Below are positions 19,624 to 27,422 of a stretch of 64,000 nt of DNA, one piece after another. This DNA comes from Paulinella micropora (Eukaryota > Cercozoa > Imbricatea > Euglyphida). The notes under the pieces are model-generated. The model was given only the letters and a program-made list of their open reading frames with translations, did not search any database and was not told the origin of the DNA. Position 1 is the stretch's first letter. Every line of letters begins with the position of its first letter. The stretch spans positions 612,583-676,582 of the forward strand of contig BJOX01000215.1 in assembly GCA_009731375.1 (NCBI GenBank). Reading direction: 5' to 3'. A program made the position numbers and the translations under genes.

Positions 19624-22212
19624 CTATGAATCTTGCCCGGCGTAGACGCCGGCGGAGGCCAGGGGGGCGAGAGTGCCGTGGCTGTGGGAGCGGAACAGGC
19701 GGCGGTGGTGGGGAGGTTCAGGACCCGCGGCGGGCTGGCTGTGGCGCAGCAGAGCTCGGGGGGGCGAGCCCGGGGTGGGCGCCGTCCGGCTCTCGAAGTC
19801 CAGGCCGAAACCCAAGTGCACGGGCTTCTCGTCACCCGCCACATCAGAGTCGGCAAGGACCTCGATCCTAGGCCCATCATCAGAGCTCGAGTCGTTGGAG
19901 TAGATGGACCCCGGCTCAGTCATCGTCCCAAGGGGGTCGCGTCCCAAGTGGGGAGAAAGAGGGAAGGGTGGTGGTGGTGGTGGTGGTGGTGGCGCGGCGT
20001 CGCTGCGCCGCGCCGTCCTGGCCGCCGCGAGCGCTGGGAGACGGCGGTGGCGCGCCGTCTTGGGTGGCAAGGGGGAGACTGCGGCGGCACTCTTGTAGAT
20101 ATTGAGGAACTTGGGGCCGTACAGCACGGCGACGGGGGTAAGCCCGCCGAGCCAGAGTGCGAAGGCGCGTACGACCAGGCGCGTCCGCGTCTGGGTGGGG
20201 GCGAGCATGAAGTCGACGCCGAGGCCGATCAGGCCCAAGAAAAGGGTATTGTACAGCAGCCAAGCAATGAGCTGGCTCTCGTTGAAGGTGGTGGGCAGGT
20301 GCCGCACGCGGTAGGCTAGGAGGCTCTGGCCCAGCAGAAGCAGAAAGTACGAGGCAAAGATCAGCGGCAGGAAGACGCGCGAGACGGAGCAGGAGGGCAG
20401 CCAGGTGAGGAAGCCGTCCGCGCCGGAGTTGGAGACGTCCACGGCAGTGTAGACCGAAGGTTCGAGCGCAAAAAAGATGCAGAGCAACAGGGCACTGATC
20501 GACACAAAGACGGCGTCGATCAGCGCCACCCGGGTGTTGGTGAAGCGTATGACCTGCGGCACTTTCTGCCCGTCCTCCAGCACGCGGAAGATGGCCCAGA
20601 GCCGGTAGGTCTTGGCAAAGAGCGTGCCAAACACGGTCGAGGCGGCAAGGCAGGGCAGCCACCAACGCAGGGCGCACACCGGGCTCTCGGGTGCCGGCGC
20701 CAGTGCGAACAAGACGGTCGAGGCGCAGAGGACGCCGCACGCCGCGATCAGCACCAGACTGAACTGGAAACTGGAGGCCCGAATGAGCTTGTGCCTGCGG
20801 AACCGGATCACCAGCGCCAGGGCCAGCGCGCACAGGCCGGCGGCCAGCGCGCTCAGCGCAAAGACCGCCGTCCGTAGCGGCGCGGGCGGCTGCAGCAGGC
20901 GCGAATACGGGGTGCAAACGCTGGCGCCCGGCAGGAGCGCGCGTGTGCCAAAAGGGCAGAGACCGCAGGCCGCCGCGCCCGCCGCGGGCGCGGCCCTGCC
21001 CGCCGGGCATGACAGGCAGGCCGACAGCGAGTCCGGCTCGCTGGCGGCGCCTGTCGCGCCGTCGGGGCTGTACGTGCCCGGCGGGCAGGGCACGCAGACT
21101 GACAGCCCCCGGCCCTGGCCGCGGGTGGGCACAAGGGCGCCCGACTCGGCCGAGCGGAAATGGTCCAGCAACCGCCAGCGCCCGGGGCCGCAGAGCGCCG
21201 CGGGCCCGATCAGCCCCAGTTGCTGCCAGACCTCTAGCTCCGCGTCGTCGCCGTGCTGTCCGTACTCACAGAAACCGGCGTGCCCACCCGCGAGCGAGGC
21301 TTCGTCCGTCTCCAGGAGGCCTAACAGGGCCGTGCGCACCAAGCCTGCTATCGCCTCAGGCACGTGTGGCAGCGCGGCCAGACTCCACTCACGGTAGCGC
21401 CAGGGGGTGGAAACCTCCCGCCCGAGCTCGGCCAGGAAGGCCGAGTCCGCCCCGGGGTTCAGATTGTACGTCCAACCTGCGCTGTCGCGCGCCGTCGTCT
21501 CTTCCCAGAGCGCCGAGGCCCTGACAAAGGCCACGTCGCAGCTCCCGTTCCGCAGGCGGGCGAGCGCCTCCCCCTGGCCGGCCGGCGTCCAGACCACGCG
21601 GTCCTGGAAAACCTGCTCCACAGACAGGCCGCGCTGCCACAGCTCGTACTGCTGAATGTGGTAGCCTGCAAAGCTGTGCGGCCCAACGGCGCACAGCGTG
21701 AGCCCGCGCTGCCGTCGCGCCTCCTCCTCCGCCTGCTTCTCGCCACGCAAAGCCGCGAGATCCACCAGGTGTAGGTGCCGCTCCGCGTGGCGCAGGATCA
21801 AGCCGCCCGTCGAACTCGTCACCAACGGCTTGCCCTGGTACAACACGCTCGCGTGCCTGCGGTACAAAGTTACCAGCGGGCAGATCCCAGCCAGCAAGCG
21901 CCAGTAAGGCATCTCCCCTCCTTCCAGGAACACAAAGTCCGGCCGTGGGTTTTCTGTTTCCACACCCCGCGCCAGCACCGCCTCGAGCGCCGCGTCGTCA
22001 CCCATCAGATGCAGCTTGCTCGAGCACCCCAGCCGCCGTGTGTGCTCATTCAGGTACACTTCAAAGGTCGGTTCCCATTGCGCCCGCGTGGCGCCCCTGT
22101 CACCCCCGACCGCCGCCATCGCAATCAAAAACGTGCTGTTCGGAAGAAGACTGCAGCACTCGAGCGTCTCGTAGCCCCACCTAGGCTGCTGCCAGGCTTG
22201 GACCGCGCGCAT
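19624..22212 (-). CDS. Class C G-protein-coupled receptor with PhnD-like ligand domain
   Basis: The protein (about 862 residues from the first ATG, 22212) has the class C plan. The N-terminal ~350 residues resemble a phosphonate-binding PhnD-type periplasmic domain (GPHSFAGYHIQQYELWQRGL; LRNGSCDVAFVRASALW). Next is a cysteine-rich stalk with repeated CxxCPxGT-like units (VCVPCPPGTYSPDG; CLSCPAGRAA; CGLCPFGTRA). Then come seven hydrophobic segments, from TAVFALSALAAGLCALALAL to AFALWLGGLTPVAVLYGPKF; TM3 carries FGTLFAKTYRLWAIF and TM7 ends in GPK, both class C hallmarks. The tail is Ser/Pro-rich and cytosolic. The frame is intact and intronless. A strong signal peptide is not obvious at the chosen start. 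It would sense a small extracellular ligand at the cell surface and may rewire host signalling, which is inference. Probably captured from a protist host. Confidence 0.88.
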   Translation of the reverse strand: MRAVQAWQQPRWGYETLECCSLLPNSTFLIAMAAVGGDRGATRAQWEPTFEVYLNEHTRRLGCSSKLHLMGDDAALEAVLARGVETENPRPDFVFLEGGEMPYWRLLAGICPLVTLYRRHASVLYQGKPLVTSSTGGLILRHAERHLHLVDLAALRGEKQAEEEARRQRGLTLCAVGPHSFAGYHIQQYELWQRGLSVEQVFQDRVVWTPAGQGEALARLRNGSCDVAFVRASALWEETTARDSAGWTYNLNPGADSAFLAELGREVSTPWRYREWSLAALPHVPEAIAGLVRTALLGLLETDEASLAGGHAGFCEYGQHGDDAELEVWQQLGLIGPAALCGPGRWRLLDHFRSAESGALVPTRGQGRGLSVCVPCPPGTYSPDGATGAASEPDSLSACLSCPAGRAAPAAGAAACGLCPFGTRALLPGASVCTPYSRLLQPPAPLRTAVFALSALAAGLCALALALVIRFRRHKLIRASSFQFSLVLIAACGVLCASTVLFALAPAPESPVCALRWWLPCLAASTVFGTLFAKTYRLWAIFRVLEDGQKVPQVIRFTNTRVALIDAVFVSISALLLCIFFALEPSVYTAVDVSNSGADGFLTWLPSCSVSRVFLPLIFASYFLLLLGQSLLAYRVRHLPTTFNESQLIAWLLYNTLFLGLIGLGVDFMLAPTQTRTRLVVRAFALWLGGLTPVAVLYGPKFLNIYKSAAAVSPLPPKTARHRRLPALAAARTARRSDAAPPPPPPPPPFPLSPHLGRDPLGTMTEPGSIYSNDSSSDDGPRIEVLADSDVAGDEKPVHLGFGLDFESRTAPTPGSPPRALLRHSQPAAGPEPPHHRRLFRSHSHGTLAPLASAGVYAGQDS

Positions 22213-22405
22213 GGCCTCTTGCGATCCAACACCCCCAAATCTTTTTTTGAAATTAAAGAGACAAAAAAGAAAAAACAAAAAACCAAACAGACGCGACAGA
22301 TTGGATGAGGGGAAGAAAGGAGAGGATGGAAAAGGGGGGGGGGAGAAGAAGGGGAGGGAGGAGCAGACAGTGCTCGGTCTCTCTTTTTTTTTTGCAGACT
22401 TGACT

Positions 22406-22411
22406 TTTATT
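22406..22411 (-). terminator. AATAAA poly(A) signal on the minus strand
   Basis: TTTATT on the plus strand, 53 bases past the stop of the 114-residue gene. Confidence 0.55.
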
Positions 22412-22448
22412 GAACTAAATTGCCAACTTTTGCTTAGTGCGCGCCGCG

Positions 22449-22468
22449 CCTGAGCCGGCCGGCTCAGG
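22449..22468. repeat. Perfect 20-bp palindrome across a stop codon
   Basis: CCTGAGCCGGCCGGCTCAGG is its own reverse complement and contains the TGA stop (22464-22466) of the minus-strand gene. It could help end transcription. Confidence 0.8.
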
Positions 22469-22808
22469 GCTCGGCGTTGTGATCAGGCGCAAAGACCGGG
22501 GGGATATTCCCGAAAATCGTCCGCAGCTCGTCCGTTCTCAGAAACTGCACGCTGTGTTGGCTGTCAATCAGGCACGCCCTGGGGTTGGATCCCCGGGGGT
22601 CAGGCTGGCGCGGTGCTCGTTGCCGGGGGGCGAGCCACAAGAGATAGTCCGCGCTGACCTGGCGGCAGATCTGCGCCATACTGCTCGGAGCCAGCCGCAC
22701 AGGGACCAGCCGCGCAGTTTGCAAGGCCTCCCATTTCTCTCCCTCAATCACCAAAACACGACCCCGGCAGAAAACTCCATGGCTCTCATGGTGATTGCAC
22801 TTGGCCAT
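22464..22808 (-). CDS. Small unknown protein, 114 residues
   Basis: An ATG at 22808, a TGA at 22464 and a following AATAAA give a complete small gene. The N-terminus is rich in Cys and His (KCNHHESHGVFC), which could bind a metal; the rest is an unremarkable soluble chain with no membrane segment. No family is recognised. It is divergent from the 965-residue protein across a G/C hairpin. Confidence 0.6.
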   Translation of the reverse strand: MAKCNHHESHGVFCRGRVLVIEGEKWEALQTARLVPVRLAPSSMAQICRQVSADYLLWLAPRQRAPRQPDPRGSNPRACLIDSQHSVQFLRTDELRTIFGNIPPVFAPDHNAEP

Positions 22809-22867
22809 TCTGTAAAGAGAAAGAGGAAGGGAGGCGAGAGAGAGAGAGAGAGAGGGTGTGTGTGTTG

Positions 22868-22934
22868 TTGGGGGGGGGGGGGGGGAGGGAAGAGGCGGCT
22901 CCTTGCCGCCTCTTTCCCCCCCCCCCCCCCCCCC
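22868..22934. repeat. Long G/C hairpin between divergent genes
   Basis: A G-run at 22870-22885 and a C-run at 22916-22934 bracket AGAGGCGGC and its complement GCCGCCTCT around a 5-base loop, giving nearly 30-bp arms. It is the best fully assembled example of the homopolymer hairpins in this window. A GA-repeat adjoins it on the left. Confidence 0.85.
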
Positions 22935-22946
22935 TCCTCCGGCTTG

Positions 22947-22955
22947 TATAATAAT
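22947..22955 (+). promoter_or_regulatory. TATA-like box before the 22973 start
   Basis: TATAATAAT ends 17 bases upstream of the ATG. Confidence 0.5.
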
Positions 22956-22972
22956 CTAGTAGCTGGCGGCGC

Positions 22973-25870
22973 ATGCAGACAGCAAAAGAACGAGAGAGGA
23001 GGCTTGAGGAGGCCAAGGCAAGGCTGTACGAGCTCTTAGAAAAAAGACAAAAATTGTCGCACCCGCCGCCGGCACCGGGTGCGCTCGTCCTGCGAAACGC
23101 GCAACCGCCGGCGGATGCGGGTGCGCTCGTTCTGCGGGACGCGCAACCGCCGCCGGCGGCGGACGCGGGTGCGCTCGTTCTGCGGAACGCGCAACCGCCG
23201 CCGGCGGCGGACGCGGCGGGTGCGCTCGTCCTGCGGAACGCGCAACAACCACCAAACGAGTCAAGGTCTAAATCTGTGTCAATTATAGTGGGCTTGGCCG
23301 TCTTCGGCGGTTTCTGCTCCCGGGCTACGTACGTGTATTACAATGGGCCGAATACGACCAAGACACTTGTTCAGCATCCGTTCGCTGGTACCCGCACGGT
23401 CTCCTGGGGAGAGGGGCTGAACAAATGGGTTTGCGGCCTGAAAACTGGGAGTTTTAAAGGATGCGAACTAAGCTACAGCCAGAAGGGCGAGAAGCTTTTA
23501 GACCGCAAAATGGCTGCGGAGGTGGTGAAGGGCAATGAAGCAGTGGCCGTCCTCCACTATTCCATTGCGGAACTTCTGTCGACGCAACTGTACGCGCGCG
23601 ACAGCAAGGCTGCACTGGATGCTTACTTTAAACAAAACAGCAAGGAGCGAGAAAACTTCGAGTTACGCCGAATGCAGCTCTTTGGCACTACTCACCCCAA
23701 GCCCCAAGGAAAGGAACAGCTGGGCTTGGTCACGGATCTGTGGGCGGAGATTTCCAAGCTGCCTCGGGAGCCGCTGGAGCAGCCTAGCCCCGTGAAGCAA
23801 CGCTTGAACGAGCCCCTGATAAAGAGCTTTGCACGCATCGTAGCCTACCCGGGGCTCTACCAGAGCCAAGCCTACAAGTACCCCCGCTTCAGCCCCGCTA
23901 GCAGTGAGGAACTGCGGACAAACTATTCCAAAGACGAAATCAACAACTTGTACACAATGGCTGCGCTCTACCACAAGTTTTTAGAAATCGACCCATACCT
24001 GATGCTTGCTGCTCAAAACATCTTTCTGGAGCCACGGACCATTACGTTCGAGTATTTGAACCGCTTCTGTGAGCTGGATGAAAGCCTCTGCATCCTCTTG
24101 ATCCATACCAACAACGTGTTCGGCTATCCGGTTGCCAGAGAGCTACGGGAATTCTTCGAGACCAGCAGCTATGACCACGCCACGCGGGAGCTCCGCGAGC
24201 CCGCCCGGTTCCTGTCCCGCCGTGGACAGGAACTCGCAATAGAAGACTGGCTGTTGCAGCAGCAGCAGCAGAGCGATGATGTGCAAGGCGCTCGAGCGCC
24301 TGGCGCCCGCCAGGCGCTCCAGCGCCTACAAGAAGTGGCGCGCGAGTGCAAACACATCGAGGAATACCAGTTATTTGATGCGGCCTGCCGCTTCTCGGCC
24401 GTGAGCCTGCACAACGAGTTTGTGCCCTTCGATATGTTCAACTACCTGCTAGAAAACGTCTACCAAGGCGACACCGAGCCGCCCGTCTGGACACGCACGT
24501 ACCACACCCTGGGCCTCACCAAGCATAGCTCTCGCTGGGACCAAACTAACAGCACGGTGTGGTTTGGGCCGGCCAAGGTCGGCAGTGCCGAGCTGGCTAT
24601 TGACAGCCAGCTCTTCCAAGTCCACAGCGGGTATCTGTGGGGGCCAAGCTACGACAGCACACACCTATGGCGTGACAGAATCATCGACCCCCAGCCCGCG
24701 AAGGAGCCGTCGGTCTCGACGACGCACCAGGTGGCTCTGCACTGCCTGGCGGAGATGGAGGTGCGGCTGAGCGCGCTGCTATACTTCCAGCAGGACGTCG
24801 AGGGGCTGCGCACAGTCGCCGACGACGACGCTAGTATCGAAAACACGGCGCGCTTTTTGCTGGCACCAAAGCCGCAGCCGCTCGCTAAACACACCTACAG
24901 TTTCCCCTGCCTCTTGTACGTGGCCTTCCGCTACGTGCTGCGCCAAAAAGCCCTGCAGGAACTGCTAGGCGCCAACCAGGTCTACGACTGGGAAAAAGTC
25001 CTGGTAGAGGTGCGGAGCCAAGCTCTAGAGTGGTACTACCTAGGCCGCGTGGCCCCCGAGTACGGGAAATGGCTGGAACATAATCCGCTACAAGACCTCA
25101 CGTCCAACTGGTTCTGGAAACTAGCCCTGGGCGCACCCAACCTACACTCTGGTGCGCGCCGGGCCGTGGCCAAGGCCAACCGAGACCTTTTCAACCGCCT
25201 GTACAGCGCGCACAAAAAAAACCTCTTGTACGCCAGTGGGGGCAAGCAGGGATACGCCCCGAGAAGCGGCGGCCACAGCGGCTGGAAGCTCGCTAAGCTC
25301 GAGCTGGAAAAAGACCAGGTGCAACACGTGGTCATCGCCACCTACAGCCTTATGCAGACAGCGTCCATGACGCCGCGGGAGCACTTGCTGGCTCTGCGCT
25401 GGTCTGCTGCGGCGAACCAAGAAAGCTTTGCCAAAGTCACCACCGAAAAATCCCTTAGTGATTTGGTAAACGAAGCCGGGACCTCCGTCGGAAACTTCAT
25501 GCAACGGCTGGCCTGCGTAGCGGTTGGCACGGCTACGGCGGCACTAACTTTGCCGCTCTCCCAGGCTGCCTTGTTGGTGGGCACCGCGTTCGCGGCCGAG
25601 CGGGGCTGGGCGTCGCTGGCCGACTTCCTCCAGCCCGCCAAGGAAACTGCAAGCCTCCCAGAACTCAAGCATGCAGTCATTGGCTTAGAGGCCGCCGCCA
25701 AAGCATTGCACAAAGCCATGGGTGCTCCCACTTCCCCCTCACAACAGGATATCGAAAACAGCCTAAGAGAAATGGCAAAGAGCAACGTTATGGGCAACCC
25801 TGTAACATTCCAAGTCTTGCTGCGCCTCAACCAGTCGCACGGCGCCCCCCCCAAGTGGGACGAGTTGTGA
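22973..25870 (+). CDS. Unknown 965-residue protein with N-terminal repeats and a membrane segment
   Basis: The N-terminal 40 residues form a charged coiled-coil-like helix. Four copies of a Pro/Ala-rich repeat follow, each containing GALVLRNAQPP or a near match, encoded by repeats at about 23071-23250. One hydrophobic segment (VSIIVGLAVFGGFCSR) then probably anchors the protein in a membrane. The remaining 850 residues are a soluble, helix-rich domain with no motif I recognise, plus a weakly hydrophobic stretch near residues 850-870. Its size, completeness and lack of low complexity suggest a structural or virion role, which is inference. The frame stays open past the TGA at 25868 for a further 83 codons. 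Confidence 0.72.
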   Translation: MQTAKERERRLEEAKARLYELLEKRQKLSHPPPAPGALVLRNAQPPADAGALVLRDAQPPPAADAGALVLRNAQPPPAADAAGALVLRNAQQPPNESRSKSVSIIVGLAVFGGFCSRATYVYYNGPNTTKTLVQHPFAGTRTVSWGEGLNKWVCGLKTGSFKGCELSYSQKGEKLLDRKMAAEVVKGNEAVAVLHYSIAELLSTQLYARDSKAALDAYFKQNSKERENFELRRMQLFGTTHPKPQGKEQLGLVTDLWAEISKLPREPLEQPSPVKQRLNEPLIKSFARIVAYPGLYQSQAYKYPRFSPASSEELRTNYSKDEINNLYTMAALYHKFLEIDPYLMLAAQNIFLEPRTITFEYLNRFCELDESLCILLIHTNNVFGYPVARELREFFETSSYDHATRELREPARFLSRRGQELAIEDWLLQQQQQSDDVQGARAPGARQALQRLQEVARECKHIEEYQLFDAACRFSAVSLHNEFVPFDMFNYLLENVYQGDTEPPVWTRTYHTLGLTKHSSRWDQTNSTVWFGPAKVGSAELAIDSQLFQVHSGYLWGPSYDSTHLWRDRIIDPQPAKEPSVSTTHQVALHCLAEMEVRLSALLYFQQDVEGLRTVADDDASIENTARFLLAPKPQPLAKHTYSFPCLLYVAFRYVLRQKALQELLGANQVYDWEKVLVEVRSQALEWYYLGRVAPEYGKWLEHNPLQDLTSNWFWKLALGAPNLHSGARRAVAKANRDLFNRLYSAHKKNLLYASGGKQGYAPRSGGHSGWKLAKLELEKDQVQHVVIATYSLMQTASMTPREHLLALRWSAAANQESFAKVTTEKSLSDLVNEAGTSVGNFMQRLACVAVGTATAALTLPLSQAALLVGTAFAAERGWASLADFLQPAKETASLPELKHAVIGLEAAAKALHKAMGAPTSPSQQDIENSLREMAKSNVMGNPVTFQVLLRLNQSHGAPPKWDEL
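23071..23250 (+). repeat. Tandem coding repeat, four units
   Basis: Units of roughly 39-51 bases, each containing GGTGCGCTCGT(C/T)CTGCG, encode the repeated GALVLR motif followed by a Pro/Ala spacer of variable length. Confidence 0.85.
24287..24326. repeat. Hairpin with 18-bp arms inside the 965-residue gene
   Basis: Arms at 24287-24304 and 24309-24326 pair with one mismatch around a GCCC loop. Confidence 0.8.
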
Positions 25871-26129
25871 AAAAATGACCATGCATGCCCAGACTGTTTG
25901 CTGCTGCACCGAAAAGAAACAGCAGCGCAGAACTGGTGGGATCCCGCGTCATATCTCAGCCGGGGGCTTAGCGCTGGAGACCCCCTCCCCATCCTCCCCA
26001 AGGCACCAAATAAACTCGATGCAGCAGCCGCCCCCGCAACAAAGGCACGCGGCTCCGCAATACCGCTGTTGGCACAGAGGCCGGGCTGTGGACGCAATCA
26101 CCCTGCTGCAATACAATAACATTTTGTAG
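25871..26129 (+). other. Possible readthrough extension or small gene after the 965-residue protein
   Basis: Two readings exist. In the frame of the upstream gene, codons after the TGA continue to about 26119 with protein-like sequence (KNDHACPDCLLLHRK and onward). In another frame an ATG at 25875 opens 84 codons. AATAAA within the segment near 26010 suggests it is 3' untranslated sequence instead. I cannot decide. Confidence 0.3.
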
Positions 26130-26204
26130 CTTCTTCAGAAAAAGAAAGAAAAACTGCGTGTGTTTTTAATGAAACCGCGGGGGGCGTTCGCGCAAAAGCC
26201 CGGA

Positions 26205-26864
26205 CTAAATACTCATAAACTGCGGGAAGCAGTAGATGATTAACGACGGCAGGCCTAGCGCCACAGCGACAACGAATGCCACAAGAGCATACCAAGGACT
26301 GACATCTGACTCTGTGCAACACCCGCAGCAAAATGAAACCAACGCCGCAAAGAGGCAAAGGATGAGGAAAGCTATCATGGCATTATAGCTTCTCTTTGTT
26401 TGACACGCGGCATTGACGGCGTAGGAGATTTTGCACACTCCGTTGCAGCCAATCTGCCAACTGAGCTCTAGATTTTTCGATTCCTTTCGGGTTTTACGAA
26501 GCAAATTGCTTCTGTACACCCTGGTTGCCGTAGTACATGGTTCTTCTTCCTCGTCGCCACTCCAGCGTAGCGACTTGCTCAGCTTTAGGATTACGCTGCT
26601 CACATTATAGCTTTCAGCAGGTTTGTAATAAAAGTTGAGTTTGTGCAAGAAATAGCATTCTTCAGCTTCTTCAAAAGGTCTGACAGAACCTTGTAAGGAA
26701 CCTGTTCCGTTTAAAGAGCTGTCTTGTCTCCAAATTAAATTTTGGATGTTTTTATCTTTGCAGCAGCGACGATGCGATCTTGAACCGCCTTCTTCAGCCG
26801 CCGATAGCTGTCCGCCCAGTACTAGGAAAGCCCAAACTAAATTCTGCCAGGCCTTCCGCTGCAT
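26205..26864 (-). CDS. Small membrane glycoprotein with signal peptide, 219 residues
   Basis: The first ATG (26864) leads into a signal peptide (WQNLVWAFLVLGGQLSAA). An ectodomain with about ten cysteines and NxT/NxS sites (NGT, NVS) follows. Two C-terminal hydrophobic segments come next (AMIAFLILCLFAALVSFCCG and ALVAFVVAVALGLPSLIIY), joined by a short loop starting CTESD. The last segment almost reaches the C-terminus. It is likely a virion-envelope or cell-surface protein. No family is recognised. Confidence 0.72.
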   Translation of the reverse strand: MQRKAWQNLVWAFLVLGGQLSAAEEGGSRSHRRCCKDKNIQNLIWRQDSSLNGTGSLQGSVRPFEEAEECYFLHKLNFYYKPAESYNVSSVILKLSKSLRWSGDEEEEPCTTATRVYRSNLLRKTRKESKNLELSWQIGCNGVCKISYAVNAACQTKRSYNAMIAFLILCLFAALVSFCCGCCTESDVSPWYALVAFVVAVALGLPSLIIYCFPQFMSI

Positions 26865-26878
26865 ATATTTGCTTTTTG

Positions 26879-26886
26879 CTTTTATA
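26879..26886 (-). promoter_or_regulatory. TATA box before the 26864 start
   Basis: The minus strand reads GGTATAAAAG, ending 14 bases upstream of the ATG. Confidence 0.6.
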
Positions 26887-26926
26887 CCCAAATGTAAAAA
26901 CCAAAAACTGATTTTTTATGAAACCG

Positions 26927-27422
26927 GGCGGGCGGGGGGGTGCCCCNNNNNNNNNNNNNNNNNNNNNNNNNNNNNNNNNNNNNNNNNNNNNNNNNNNNNN
27001 NNNNNNNNNNNNNNNNNNNNNNNNNNNNNNNNNNNNNNNNNNNNNNNNNNNNNNNNNNNNNNNNNNNNNNNNNNNNNNNNNNNNNNNNNNNNNNNNNNNN
27101 NNNNNNNNNNNNNNNNNNNNNNNNNNNNNNNNNNNNNNNNNNNNNNNNNNNNNNNNNNNNNNNNNNNNNNNNNNNNNNNNNNNNNNNNNNNNNNNNNNNN
27201 NNNNNNNNNNNNNNNNNNNNNNNNNNNNNNNNNNNNNNNNNNNNNNNNNNNNNNNNNNNNNNNNNNNNNNNNNNNNNNNNNNNNNNNNNNNNNNNNNNNN
27301 NNNNNNNNNNNNNNNNNNNNNNNNNNNNNNNNNNNNNNNNNNNNNNNNNNNNNNNNNNNNNNNNCGCCGCTTGTGCGCGTGCCCCCCTTTTTTTTACTAG
27401 TCTCCTGCACAAACCCTTTGGG
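26927..27422. other. G-tract and 418-base N gap
   Basis: A G-rich run at 26927-26940 leads into Ns at 26947-27364. No gene is visible on the sequenced edges, apart from the possible 3' end of the D5-like gene at 27423. Confidence 0.8.

Noticed and set aside
19633-20319. Plus-strand open frames opposite the GPCR
   Set aside because: They lack motifs and are antisense shadows of an intact, clearly recognised receptor.
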